DNA from: Paratrimastix pyriformis
Lineage: Eukaryota > Preaxostyla > Paratrimastigidae
Assembly: GCA_027972325.1 (NCBI GenBank)
Contig: JAPMOS010000295.1
Span: 1-33,002 of the forward strand
DNA length: 33,002 bases
Reading direction: 5' to 3'
Shown: one piece after another, positions 1 to 9,065 of the stretch
Layout of the letters: each line of letters begins with the position of its first letter
How positions within the stretch are numbered: the first letter of the stretch is position 1
Translations under genes and position numbers: made by a program
Notes under the pieces: generated by a model
What the model was told of the DNA's origin: nothing
The model's database searches: none
Seen by the model: the letters and a program-made list of their open reading frames with translations, nothing else

Positions 1-230
1 GTACGGGATGAGTGTGGTGCCCATGTGCAGGTAAGCATTCGAAGATCGACTTTCGTGAAGAACGTGCCCTGTGGGGCTAGTGGGAAGAGCTGTCCCCAGC
101 CCCTCCATCTTGAAATGGGGCAATCGATCCGCCTGTTTAGTGCGGACAAGTCGATCACCACCCTCCATTTCAAGGAATGGGGCTTGGGGACGCCGAAGAT
201 CGGACTCTCCCACAATAATTTGGTACCACA
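1..230 (-). pseudogene. Reverse transcriptase start of the left-hand fossil
   Basis: Minus-strand translation around 160-110 gives WRVVIDLSALNRRID, the conserved RT block preceding motif A. A SPIF-VPKP type block sits just upstream and a motif A-like Asp-Leu-Asn-Ala-Tyr segment lies near 30-1 at the window edge. This is the N-terminal third of an RT domain only; the rest lies outside the window. It is broken. Confidence 0.6.
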
Positions 231-1039
231 CTCTGGACTGCCCCGAGCGTTCCATACTCAAGACTGCCGAGACCTCCTCTGCTCTCTGGTCCAAAATAGT
301 GGACTCCGGCGAGCCAGCTGCTGGTCCCCGTTTCCAGTGTCCCCAGAACCTGCTATAAGAGGGGCTCGGCTTTCTGTGCTCTACAGTGGTGCGGTGCATC
401 CCACCGTTTTCTGGGAGTTCTGGGGCTCCTCGGTCTTGCTGGTTTGGCCCATTCTCGGGCGGCGCGACGGGATGCGCACTGGCGCAATCGGTGGGTCCCC
501 CAACCAATGCCAGGTCAGACCCTCTTCCACCCAACTCTTCACCTCGAGTGGTAGTGGTAGGCTCAGCCAACGTGAGCGGTGTGGTTCGCGGTTCACTCGG
601 CCCGCCAGAGGCCCACCAATGGCGATCGCCTTTGAAATGAGGTCTGGATTTGTTTCACTGTGAGGTTTTCATTTCTCCCCACTGGAAAAATTCTAGGTCA
701 TGGACCTCCAAGACTTGGGTCTTTGCGGACTGGGCCTCACGGCCATTCTCGACTTCAGCGAATGCAATTGCGGCTTGCCGCTGTTCACTCTCTGCTGGTT
801 CGGTTCGAGGTTTTTATGCACTTCTGGTACATGGTCTGTGCTTTTGCTTTCGGTTTCCACCGACACCGAGGCACCGGTCGCTGATGCAGATGCAATTGCC
901 TGCTGTCTTGCGGTGCGCTTCGCGGAGAACCGTGCCAGCCTGTTGAACGGTTTGTGGTGGACAATGGTCTGTGAAGACGCTGTCACTTTGGACACTTCGC
1001 ACTGACTCTTGCCATGCAATAGTGCGGCCCCCGAGGTGA

Positions 1040-1879
1040 TCACCAGTCGGGAGCGGGACAGACCCTTGATCTCGACAGGACCGAAGAGGTCCTCGGAGAC
1101 CTCGTTGAGAGCCGCGGCAGCTCCTGGTCCGCCTCGGGTTCATCCTCATTCTCCTCATCACCACCACCAGACTTGGGCTTGAGGCCCTTGACGGCCAGCA
1201 GCTCTTGGCGGCCCATGGCGGAGGGCATGGGCCAGGAGGGCCGCAGCGTCGAGGTGGGGCTCCATGGCGGCTCTCCGGGCCTCGGAGAGCTGCTCCGTCA
1301 GCATGACCAACCTGGACGGCCTTGAGGGCGGCCTAGCTGGTCGGCGTTCAGCTGCGTGTCCTCGGACTCGGAGCCGAAGATACCCACGTAGCCATAGGCC
1401 AAGGCCCTGGTGGTGAGCTGGACCGTGTCCAACATGGACACCAGGCGGCCGTCAGCGCTGCCATAAGGTCTGTGGGGGCCCCGCGTGCGTGCATGGCACT
1501 CTTGGGTGGGGCGTTGAGCACCTTGGGCTTCCCAAGAAGCTTAAGAGGAGGGAAGCGCTTGAGGATGGCCTTCATAGGCCTTCTCCGGGTCTCGGAGGGC
1601 GTGGTGTTGCTGGGCAGGGAAACTCTCGGGGACGGGGTCCCTGAGAACGCGCTGGCTGGCGTCAACGAGCAGGCAGCAGGTCGGCCTCTTGACGACGCGC
1701 CTCTTCAAGGACAAGACTTCCGGATGGGCCGGGTCAAGCGGGTGCTCGAAGGCATCCGGCGAGGACCAGAAGGCGGCTGCCAAGGTCGGCGTGGGAAGGA
1801 ACTGGTCCTTGGAAGATGACTCTGCCGCCGCTGGTGGTGCTTCTTGTTGTTGTTGTTGTTGTTGATCTTGTTGTTGCAT
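1040..1879 (-). pseudogene. Gag-like region of the left-hand fossil
   Basis: The minus-strand frame opens with an ATG at 1879 followed by a glutamine run (MQQQDQQQQQQQEAPP) and then a Ser/Pro/Ala-rich segment. Farther on, lysine/arginine-rich and acidic stretches (GGGDEENEDEPEAD near 1165-1120) appear. This low-complexity start and charge pattern fits the first protein of a DIRS-like element, and the RT lies downstream on the same strand. No catalytic motif is present. It is broken. The long plus-strand frames over the same bases are shadows. Confidence 0.45.
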
Positions 1880-2115
1880 AGTAACGAGTAATGCTTGGTT
1901 GTCTTGAAACCAATAAAAGTGGTAACAAAATTTTTCTCAGTCGGGTTCGACGGAAGAAACGACGGGGTGATGTGGACTATTTTCAGTTTTATTTTTTATT
2001 ATTATTCGCACGAAGTCAGGGTGAATACGAAGACGCGTCATGAGCACAGCCCCAATTACCGATGAGTAGCTCTCATTCTTCCTACTTTGGACGGAAGAAG
2101 GGGTGAGATTCGGGG

Positions 2116-2162
2116 TTAACGGCCCGAGATTCGGCAAATCTCCGATCTCCGAAAACCGTTAA
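2116..2162 (+). repeat. Leader stem-loop of copy A
   Basis: TTAACGG (2116-2122) pairs with CCGTTAA (2156-2162). Inside it GAGAT-t-CGG pairs with CCG-ATCTC around a short loop. The same structure recurs in every leader copy, at 10508-10554, 11311-11357 and the equivalent places of the second and third periods. It lies upstream of the TACTTAAG core, so it is more likely a DNA-level or regulatory element than part of the mRNA. No function is known to me. Confidence 0.4.
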
Positions 2163-2314
2163 GGTAAGGGCCAACGGTCCATGATCGAACCGTGAAGTGA
2201 CCCCGATTTGGGCTCCGGAAGGGGTCCCAAGAGAGGGTAAAAAAGCACGGATGTCGAAATCACAACAGAGCAAAAGTTGAAAAATGAGATCTGAAATTTC
2301 CCGCCCAATTCCAG

Positions 2315-2322
2315 TACTTAAG
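2315..2322 (+). promoter_or_regulatory. TATA-like core TACTTAAG of copy A
   Basis: TACTTAAG followed by GGGGCGCC lies about 100 bases upstream of the gag ATG at 2418. The related string TATAAAAGGGGCGCC stands upstream of ORF1 in unit Y, so both probably mark core promoters. Equivalent sites are 11513-11520 and 25845-25852. Confidence 0.45.
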
Positions 2323-2417
2323 GGGGCGCCCCGGACCAGCACAGTGCCTTCGTTTTTTCGTGGTGAACACCCGTTTTTCAAGGACTACCGACCGAACAAC
2401 AACGAAACTCTACTCCA

Positions 2418-3987
2418 ATGGCCTCTACTCATCGACTTCAAGACCCTCCGATGCCCAAGATCAACATCAAGGTTCCAACTCCTGGGACACCCAATCCGAC
2501 CCCAACGGCTCTTCGAGTGGCTCTTCGAGTGCCGTTTCGGCGGGAAGGGGCACTCGCGGCCCGGGCTCGACCTTCTTGGACCGGCTGATGGTTACGGATG
2601 CCCGCGTGTCAGGGCGGCTCCCGGTGGCCCGGCAAGCCCGGCGCAGGCCCTACAGGCGGCTGCGGCTGTCCACAAGGCTGCTTCCGCCGCGCAGGCCGCG
2701 TCCGGCCTGGCCACCGCGACCGCTCCGCTACCATCCCAGGACCTCGACGACGACGGTGCCGCCCAGAGCGGGCCCGAGGGGACCGTCCCGCTGCCCCCGC
2801 GCCCCTGTGCCCACCCCGGCCCTGCAGATTCACTCTGCCGTCACCCCTAGCCCCAGGAAGGCCTCGACCTCTACATCCGGCGCGTGATGGAGGCCTCGCT
2901 GGGGACTTTCTCGAGCAGCAGCGGGCCTTGCTCGTGGCCGCAGCTGCTGCCTCCGCGGCCTTGCCTCCCGCCCAGGAGGCCGGCCTTGCTGCCCGCGGTG
3001 CTGCTGGTGCCCCCGGGTGCCGGTGGTGCCGCCGCCGTGCCGGCCGCGGATGAGCCTGCTCCGCTCTCGTTTTCGGCCCGACCAGGCCACTGCCACCAAC
3101 GTCCCGTCCAACCAAGTCCCAGCCGCCGCAGCCTTCCGGCGGCTCGCCCGGGCTGCTCCCGGTCCCTTTCCGGGGGAGGCCGACCCGCCCAGCGGCGACG
3201 ATGATGCCGCCGGCGCCGAGGGCGAATTGCGGACGAGGACGACGCTGCCGCCGCCGGCGACGAGGATGAGCTCCGGCACGCAGCCGACCCGCAGCAGCAG
3301 CCTGGCGACCGCGAGGCCTCTGACAGGCTCGCACTGGAGCGCGCCCGGGCATTTGTCCGGGGCGTTGCCGTGCCCAGCGACTTTCCCCAGCTCGGCTCCG
3401 TCACGGGCCTTGCCCGCGAGTCCAGGGCTGAATTCCGCTTTCTCCAGCGCCTTCACCGGGAATCGCTCAACCTTGAGCGGCTGGCGCCTGCCCTGCACCG
3501 AGGAGGACTTGCGCGCCGCCCTCTCTTGCTTTGCTCGCTCCATTGCCTCCGCCATCGTGGACCGCAAGCGGCTCGCCTGGGTGCACACAGCACTTGCCCC
3601 GACGTGGCCCGCATGTACGAGTATGTCCGCACCGCTCCCGAGGTCGCCACGGGCCAGAACCTCCAGCAGCTCGACTTCGCCATCCGCCTCGCTCAGGGCA
3701 TGCGCGCCCTGCCCGGCCAGCAGCAGCAGCAACGCGGCGGCCAGGCTGGCGGGCGTCGCATGGGCGGGGGCCGCGATCGCGACTTCCGCTCGTCGGGTGG
3801 CCGCGGCGGCTTCGGCGGGCGCAGCTATGGCGGCGGGTTTGGCCGAGGCGGCGACCGGTTCAACGACTTTGCCCAGCGCCAGCAGCGCAGCTTCCCGCAG
3901 CGGCGCCGCTTCGACAATGGTGGCGGCAACAACGGCTCCGCCGGCGGGCGCCAGCAGGCGCAGTCGGGCGGCGCCGGCGAGCAGTAA
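2418..3987 (+). pseudogene. Gag-like region, DIRS copy A
   Basis: First protein region of the element. It begins at an ATG with MASTHRLQDPPMPKINIKVP and continues through an Ala/Pro/Ser-rich low-complexity segment, an acidic patch, and a predicted helical segment around 3370-3720 (ARMYEYVRTAPEVATGQNL, LDFAIRLAQGMRAL). It ends in an Arg-Gly-Gly-rich tail (GGRGGFGGRSYGGGFGRGG, about 3770-3860) closing with GGAGEQ and a stop at 3985-3987. No CCHC knuckle is seen; the RGG tail probably binds nucleic acid instead. Broken copy. Confidence 0.7.
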
Positions 3988-3989
3988 CG

Positions 3990-5640
3990 GCGCGCAGAGC
4001 CCGCGCGCCGCGGCAGCAACGGGTCCGCCTTCTCCACCACCATCACCGCCGCCCTCCCCGCTGCCGCCGCCACGGTGCGACCATCCCCCGCTCTCGGGCC
4101 GGCCGCATCTCCACCACCACCACCACCACCACCAGCTCGCTTCAGCACTGGGCGTCCCTCCCGCCCTTCCGGGCCTTCTGGGAGGAGCATTTCCACTTGC
4201 CCCGCCCCGTGCACAACTGGCTCCTGCACGGCTTCCGCATCCCGCTCCTCTGCAAGCCGTGCAGCTCCCATTTGCCCAACTACGTGCACCCCGAGCACGC
4301 CTCCTTCGTCGACCAGGAGGTGGCTCGCCTCCTCGAGACGGGCGCGATCCGACCCGTCCAGGCGCCGCCGCACAACATCTCCCCGCTGACGTGCGCGCCC
4401 AAGAAGAACGGCAAGTTGAGGCTGTGCATCGACATGCGCTTCGTCAACTCCTTCGTCCAGGCGCCGGCCTTCAAGCTGGAGGACCTGACCACGCTGGCGC
4501 CCCTGCTGCGCGACGGGGACTACATCTCGACGGCGGACCTCTCCGAGGGCTACCATCACCTGCGCATTCACCCCGACGACCAGCAGCTCTTGGGATTCGC
4601 CTGGCGGGGCCGCTACTACGTCTACACGGTTCTCCCGTTCGGCCTCTCCTGTGCGCCGTGGGCCTTTACCAAGTTTCTCAGGCCCCTCTGCGAGTACCTC
4701 CGGGGCCCTCGTGCGGCCTGCGGATGCTCTCCTACATCGACGACTTCATCGTGGCCAGTCGGCCGGCCGAGGCCGATCGCGAGTGGGCGCGCTTCGTGGC
4801 CGTGATGGAGCAGGCGGGCATGAACCTCAAGCTGGAGAAGTGCCATTCGCCCGCCCCGCGGCAGCAGTTCCTGGGGTACGAGGTCGAGACCGCTCCCCAG
4901 GTGCGCTACTGCGTGCCCGCCGAGAAGCGGCGCACCATCCGGCACGAGATCGCCCGGCTGCTGCGCTGCTCGCGGCCCCACGTGCGCCGGGTGGCCCACG
5001 TGGCGGGCCTCTGCCTGTCCGTCTCGCGGGCCGTGGCGCCCGCCAAGTTTCTCCTGCGCAACGTCTACCGCGTGGTCGCAGCAGCCCCCAACTGGCACTG
5101 CTGCGTGATGCTGGACGAGCCGGCCCGGGGGGACCTCCGCTGGTGGCTGGAGGGCCTCGAGGGCTGGAACGGGGCCTGTCCGCTCCCGGCGCCGGCCGAT
5201 CTGACCTGCGCCACGGACGCCTCGGACATCGGCTGGGGGCCTGCTGGCTGGAGCGCAACGAGACAGCCCAGGGCCCCTGGACGGGCGTCATGCGCGAGGC
5301 GCCCATCAACCAGCGCGAGAGCATGGCCGTGCTCAACGCCCTGCGCATCTGGGCCGCGACGCCGGCCTGGCGGGGCCGCACGGTGCTCTTCCAGGTCGAC
5401 AACGCGACGACGGTGGCCCACCTCAACGGGTTTGGCCGCCTCAACCCGGCCCTGGACGGGATCGCCCGGGCCATCCACGCCCTCGCAGCGCGCCACGGGA
5501 TTACCCTGCAGGCCGAGCACGTGGCGGGCGTGACGAATACCACGGCGGACCAGCTCTCGCGGGACTTCGACCGCAGCGACTGGATGCTCCACCCGGCGCT
5601 GTTCCGCTCGCTGGACCGGCTCTGGGGCCCGCACTCGATC
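3990..5640 (+). pseudogene. Reverse transcriptase and RNase H region, DIRS copy A
   Basis: After a Pro/His-rich linker (about 4020-4140) the RT domain starts. Visible blocks are ISPLTCAPKKNGKLRLCID (about 4378-4434), motif A-like ISTADLSEGYHHLRIHP, LPFGLSCAPWAFTKFL, and the catalytic YIDDFIVAS box at 4733-4759. RNase H follows, with CATDASDIGWG near 5208, FQVDNATTVAHLN near 5392 and the HVAG-TNTTADQLSR block near 5518. The order and spacing match DIRS elements. Together the two enzymes would make and finish the cDNA. Broken copy. Confidence 0.85.
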
Positions 5641-7363
5641 GACCGCATGGCCACCTTCGCGACGCGCCAGGTGCCCCGCTACGAGCCGCCACCGCGATGT
5701 GCAGTCCCTGCGCGCCGACACGTTTTCGGCCCGGTGGGAGCCCGGCGAGAACAGCTGGGTCAACCCCCCCTTTTCGCAGATCCACCGCGTCCTGCGCCAC
5801 CTGCAGCACTCCGGGCCCGGCGTGGAGTGCACCCTGCTGGCCCCGGTCTGGCCGAGCCAGCCCTGGTAGCCCTGCTGCTGGCCCTGACGGTGGACTGGCC
5901 CGTGCTCCTGCCGCAGGACCCGCGGGCCTTCCGCCCGGCTGCTTCCGGCCACTCGGAGCCGACGAAGAACCTCAGCTGGCGCGTCTGCGCCTTCAGGATT
6001 TCTGGGCGGCCGGAGCGGCCCATTGGAGCGCCCAAGGTCGCCAGCTACTTGTCTCGGCTGCTGTAAAGCCCACCACCGAGAAGAGCCTCACCAACCGGCT
6101 GCGTGCCCTGGCACGGTTCTGCGCCCGCCGGGGCATCCCGCTGGTGCCCATGCCCGTGAGCGCGCTGGCCGACTACACCGACGAGGCTACCCGGGCCAGC
6201 TGCCGGCCCCGGTCGACTCTGTCGCTCATCGCCACTGTGGTCAATCTGATTCACGACGCGCTTGGGGTGCCTTCCCCGGCGCGAGACCACCTTTACGGAC
6301 GCCTGCGCAAGGCCATCCGTCTGCGCCGCACCACGCAGCCCGTCCAGAAGGGGCTGCCCGTGCCGCCCACCCTGCTGGTGGAGCTCTTCCACCGGTGGGG
6401 CCCCAACGACGCGCTTCCGCTGGAGCGCCTCCGCGCCAAGCTGGTCGCCCTGCTGGCCTTCCTGGCGCTGCTTCGGCCCTCGGACGTGACCCTGCCCACC
6501 GTGGCGCAGGTGGCCGTGCCGCCGGCCGCCGATCGGCTGGTGGTCTGCCTGCTGGGCTTCAAGAACGACTACACCGCCCAGGGCGCCTCCGTCACCATCT
6601 GGCGCGCCGCCGATGCGCTGCTCGACCCGGTGAGCTGCTACCAGTGCTGGCTCCGCCGCACGCGCGCCATGCGCCCCGACCCGCCCGGACCGTCGCGGGT
6701 CGTTATCCAGCTGCGCCGCCCCTACGAGGGCGTCAAGCCGGCCACCATCAGCCACATCCTCAACGAGGTCATCGTCGCCGGCGGGGCGATCGCTCGCTCC
6801 TCTCGGCCCGCGGCTTCCGCCGTGGCGGGGCCAGCTGGGCCATTGCGCGCGAGGTCATGCCCGACAAGATCCTGCACCTGGGCCGCTGGGCTTCGGCCAA
6901 AGTGTTTGCGCAGCACTACGTGCAGACGGGCGTCGACAGCAACTTCACCGACCTCATGTTCGCCCCGGCGCCGCCGCCGCCGCCCCGTGCCCCTGGCGCC
7001 GCCGCGCCGCTCGCCGCCACGGATCTCGTCCAGGCCGTGCGTCCGGCGCCTCCGCCTCCGCCCCTGCCGCCAGGCTCGCCTGCTTCGTCGCTCTCGCTGT
7101 CGGCGGCCACGCCGCGTCACCGCCCGGCCGCTCCGCCACGCCAGCGCGTTGTGATATGCGACGACGACGTTTCCGATGAGGCGAGTCCTTCGGGCGATGC
7201 CACGAGCACGCCTGCTGCGCCTGCTCGCCGCCGCTCGAGCAGGGCGCCTTCTGCTCCGCGCCGCCGCCGCCGGAGCGCTCTCTGGGCCAGGCCGTCTGAT
7301 GACGACGAGAACGACGAGCTCGAGGCGGATTCGTCCAGCCTGCCCGCCGGCGAGTGCTTTTGA
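5641..7363 (+). pseudogene. Methyltransferase-like connector and tyrosine recombinase, DIRS copy A
   Basis: The first part carries the weak Dam-like segment that DIRS elements keep between RNase H and recombinase. The recombinase follows (about 6066-6960): N-terminal SAM-like helices (TEKSLTNRLRALARFCARRG), box I with LLRPSDVTLP near 6468-6500, then the RGG/A box, LGRWASAKVFAQHYV near 6880-6925 with the Tyr nucleophile region. A Pro-rich, then Arg/Ser/acidic tail ends at 7361-7363. The enzyme would insert circular cDNA by site-specific recombination without a target duplication. Broken copy. Confidence 0.8.
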
Positions 7364-7565
7364 GTTGCCGCGCCGCGCCGGGCCTCATTTGTCTGTTTTA
7401 TGTTTTCTGTGTTTCTCCTGCTGCCGCCGGCCGACTAGATGCTGGTTTTGGCATGCCTTTCTGGGAATTTTCATTTTTCCTTTTTGTCTGCGGCCAGCCG
7501 ACTAGATGCTGCGCTGCTGTGGGTTTTCTGTTTTGCTTTTCTCCCACGACTCTCTCTGCATGTGA
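7364..7565 (+). other. 3' UTR of DIRS copy A with duplicated CCGACTAGATGCTG
   Basis: A T-rich stretch between the recombinase stop and the right terminal repeat. It holds two copies of CCGACTAGATGCTG (7431-7444 and 7498-7511), 67 bases apart, each preceded by a GC-rich GGCC-containing string. The same pair is present in copies B and C. No canonical AATAAA signal was seen. Confidence 0.5.
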
Positions 7566-7664
7566 TAGCACCTAGACTGCCGAAGACGGAGGCTGTCGGC
7601 TGCTATCCTGAGTCTTACGATGGATAGTGAGTCGACAGCCGAAGTCGAGGCAGGATAGGTGCTA
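7566..7664 (+). repeat. 99-bp palindromic terminal repeat, forward form
   Basis: It begins TAGCACCTA and ends TAGGTGCTA. The two halves pair as an interrupted stem: 9 bp, a GA/GA internal loop, CTGCC/GGCAG, a GAC/GTC short stem, GGCTGTCG/CGACAGCC, CTATCC/GGATAG, and an apical loop of about 13 bases. The exact reverse complement stands at 10893-10991, so a DIRS body lies between reverse and forward forms as inverted terminal repeats. Flanks outside the 99 bp are unchanged by orientation (TATCTCC follows in both). Confidence 0.85.
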
Positions 7665-7725
7665 TATCTCCTTGTTCTTCATGATAAACACCACACAATG
7701 CAGAAAAGTCACAAGTCAAACCCAG
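7625..7725 (+). repeat. Left 101-bp direct repeat flanking unit Y (period 1)
   Basis: Runs from TAGTGAGTCG, inside the second half of the 99-bp palindrome, through the adjoining leader to CAAACCCAG. It recurs as 10146-10247 on the other side of Y with a single extra A. Removing Y and one copy restores the palindrome-leader sequence seen uninterrupted at 10893-11060, so it behaves as a long target-site duplication. Confidence 0.75.
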
Positions 7726-8048
7726 AATGGTTGCAGAAAGTGTGGAGATGTCTCTGGTGGGCTCTTGAAGGTAATCAGAGGATGAGGGAGTCGTTTCAAA
7801 AACAATTCAGGAATCTTCAAAAGGCATCCGTTCGTGGATGGAAAGTTGGCCGTATTCTAAACGCGACGGAACTGCTAAGAGGATGGTTTGGGGATGGAAG
7901 GATGTGGTGGGGAATTTGTGTGGTGGCTGGTGCCAGAGGGAGTGGTGGTTGTATGTTTTGAAGTGTGGAAGTTTTTGGCAAATTTGTGGGAAATTTTCCT
8001 CGGAAAATGCGGGGTGAAAATTCAGAAATGGATCCCGCGTTTTTCCTG

Positions 8049-8057
8049 TATAAAAGG
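8049..8057 (+). promoter_or_regulatory. TATA box of unit Y
   Basis: TATAAAAGG lies 37 bases before the ATG at 8094. It is continued by GGCGCCAACTTTGG, which shares AAGGGGCGCC with the DIRS core promoter. The short distance implies a very short 5' UTR. Confidence 0.65.
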
Positions 8058-8093
8058 GGCGCCAACTTTGGTCTTTCAAACAATTTTGCTGTG

Positions 8094-9009
8094 ATGGAAG
8101 ATTCAAACCCACCACCACCGCGGGCTGTGAAAATTGTGTCGACAACGCCTCAAGATGCGCTGGCCATGGCTGAGTCAAGAATTCGTGATTTGGAGGAGGC
8201 CATCCCTAATGGCCAATTCTTCTTTCTCTGGGGTGAGAAGGCTCACACTCTCTATTGTCGAGTTGATGGAGGAGGTGTCAATGTGCCTGAAGTTGCACGG
8301 CTGATTGGGATCAAGGGTGCTGCTCAAGTCGTTGAGCTGTCTGATGAGCAGTTCGAACGTGAACGTGCACTCCTTATGGCAAGGCATGAACATCAGAATG
8401 AAAATTCACGGGCGAAGATTTTGGCCCACATGGAGGTTGCAAAACTGGCAGCTGCGGTCTGGAATTTTTCTGTTGGATGAATCCTGACTTGTCGATAGCC
8501 TCTCATTGGAGCGCTTTCGGATCTCTTGCGGAGAACGGCCATCCCAGGAGGCAAAATCCTGGTCTGGCCTCCGAAGGCCATGCCTTCGGGGGGGACGATC
8601 ACTGTCCCCTTCGCAGTGATTGCCCCCCAGGTGATTGGCGAGGTTGCGAAGCTCCTGCCTCGGGTTCTGCCGCCGCCGTCGCAAGTCCCAATCAGATACA
8701 CTGCACCGGATACAACCCTACCGACGTGGTGGATCCACGGGGTCCCTCTGAACGTATCAGGCGATGCAATCAAAACCAGGCTGGGCGAGCTCGGCATTCC
8801 GATCGAGTCTGTGGAAAGAATCAAGGAGCCCACCAGCAATTTACCTACGTCTCAAGTCAGGGTCACGGTGACCACCCAGGAGGTGTGGGACCGGCTGAGG
8901 GCTCTCGGGAAGTTTATCGACGGGCTCAGTGTAAAGGCCGAACGCAAGAGAGGCCCCGCCCCGTTTGTTCGTGGTCTCGATTGATGAAGAAGAGCGGATT
9001 GGTCTTTGA
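8094..9009 (+). pseudogene. ORF1-like protein of unit Y, period 1
   Basis: The start is the first ATG after the TATA box. The N-terminal half (MEDSNPPPPRAVKIVSTTP, then a helical segment and VNVPEVARLIGIKGAAQVVE) matches no family I know. The second half carries WWIHGVPLNVSGDAIKTRL, GELGIPIESVERIKEP and SQVRVTVTTQEVWDRLRALG. This is the beta-alpha-beta arrangement of the RRM-like segment found in ORF1/gag proteins of LINEs, which bind element RNA. Reading is not continuous: the first half closes at 8478-8480, and the second half is open 8526-8984 without its own ATG. Relative to the other periods this copy lacks four residues in frame (DIVA region and one Pro). The likely natural end, shared by sequence with period 3, is the TGA near 9007. 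Confidence 0.55.
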
Positions 9010-9065
9010 CGCCTTTGGGGGTGATGTGGGGAAATTTATGGTGAAGGTTGGAGGGGTGTGCTTGA

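Larger units (their letters stand above)
1..2096 (-). mobile_element. Decayed DIRS-like retroelement, 5' part, minus strand
   Basis: Fossil element read from right to left, cut by the left window edge. The parts seen are a 5' noncoding stretch (about 2096-1880), a gag-like region (about 1880-1040), a poorly resolved middle (about 1040-400) and the beginning of a reverse transcriptase (about 230-1). The RT assignment rests on the motif WRVVIDLSALNRRID near 160-120, typical of the strand before RT motif A, followed by an FKMEGL-like segment as in DIRS and Ngaro elements. It is heavily broken (many breaks) and looks older than the array to its right. Its protein segments do not resemble the array DIRS, so it belongs to another family. 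The family call is an inference from motif order, since no recombinase end is visible. Confidence 0.6.
2097..7664 (+). mobile_element. DIRS-like element copy A (5'-truncated)
   Basis: First DIRS copy of the array. It joins the left-hand fossil at 2097, so it lacks the left 99-bp terminal repeat and roughly the first 300 bases of leader present in copies B and C. Order of parts: leader with TACTTAAG core (2315-2322), gag (about 2418-3987), RT (about 4280-5090), RNase H (about 5195-5600), a methyltransferase-like connector (about 5640-6060), tyrosine recombinase (about 6066-6960), a Pro-rich tail ending at 7363, a 3' UTR, and the right terminal repeat (7566-7664). A tyrosine recombinase in place of an integrase, and an RT-RNase H order followed by an NPPF-type segment, identify the DIRS order. 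It is broken in several places (roughly half a dozen). Copy A shows slightly more substitutions against B and C than those two show against each other. Confidence 0.88.

Noticed and set aside
25-663. 212-residue plus-strand frame at the left edge
   Set aside because: It is antisense to the RT-like segment on the minus strand and has no recognisable domain.
1949-2099. GACGGAAGAA at 1949-1958 and 2090-2099 as a target-site duplication of the array
   Set aside because: Both copies lie on the same side of the junction, so they cannot flank the array; kept only as possible microhomology.
4100-4140. (CCA)n run read as a His- or Pro-rich domain
   Set aside because: It is a trinucleotide repeat in the linker before the RT, translated as His, Pro or Thr depending on frame; no domain can be supported.
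3017-5533. 838-residue open frame on the plus strand
   Set aside because: It runs in a different frame from gag over much of its length, with Pro/Arg/Ser-rich low-complexity sequence. It is a shadow of GC-rich coding DNA, and the recognisable RT blocks lie in several frames over this region.
7566-7664. 99-bp palindrome as a tRNA, microRNA precursor or independent MITE
   Set aside because: No tRNA boxes or CCA context fit, and there is no evidence of processing. It has no target duplication, and its constant position at the ends of DIRS bodies fits a terminal repeat better.
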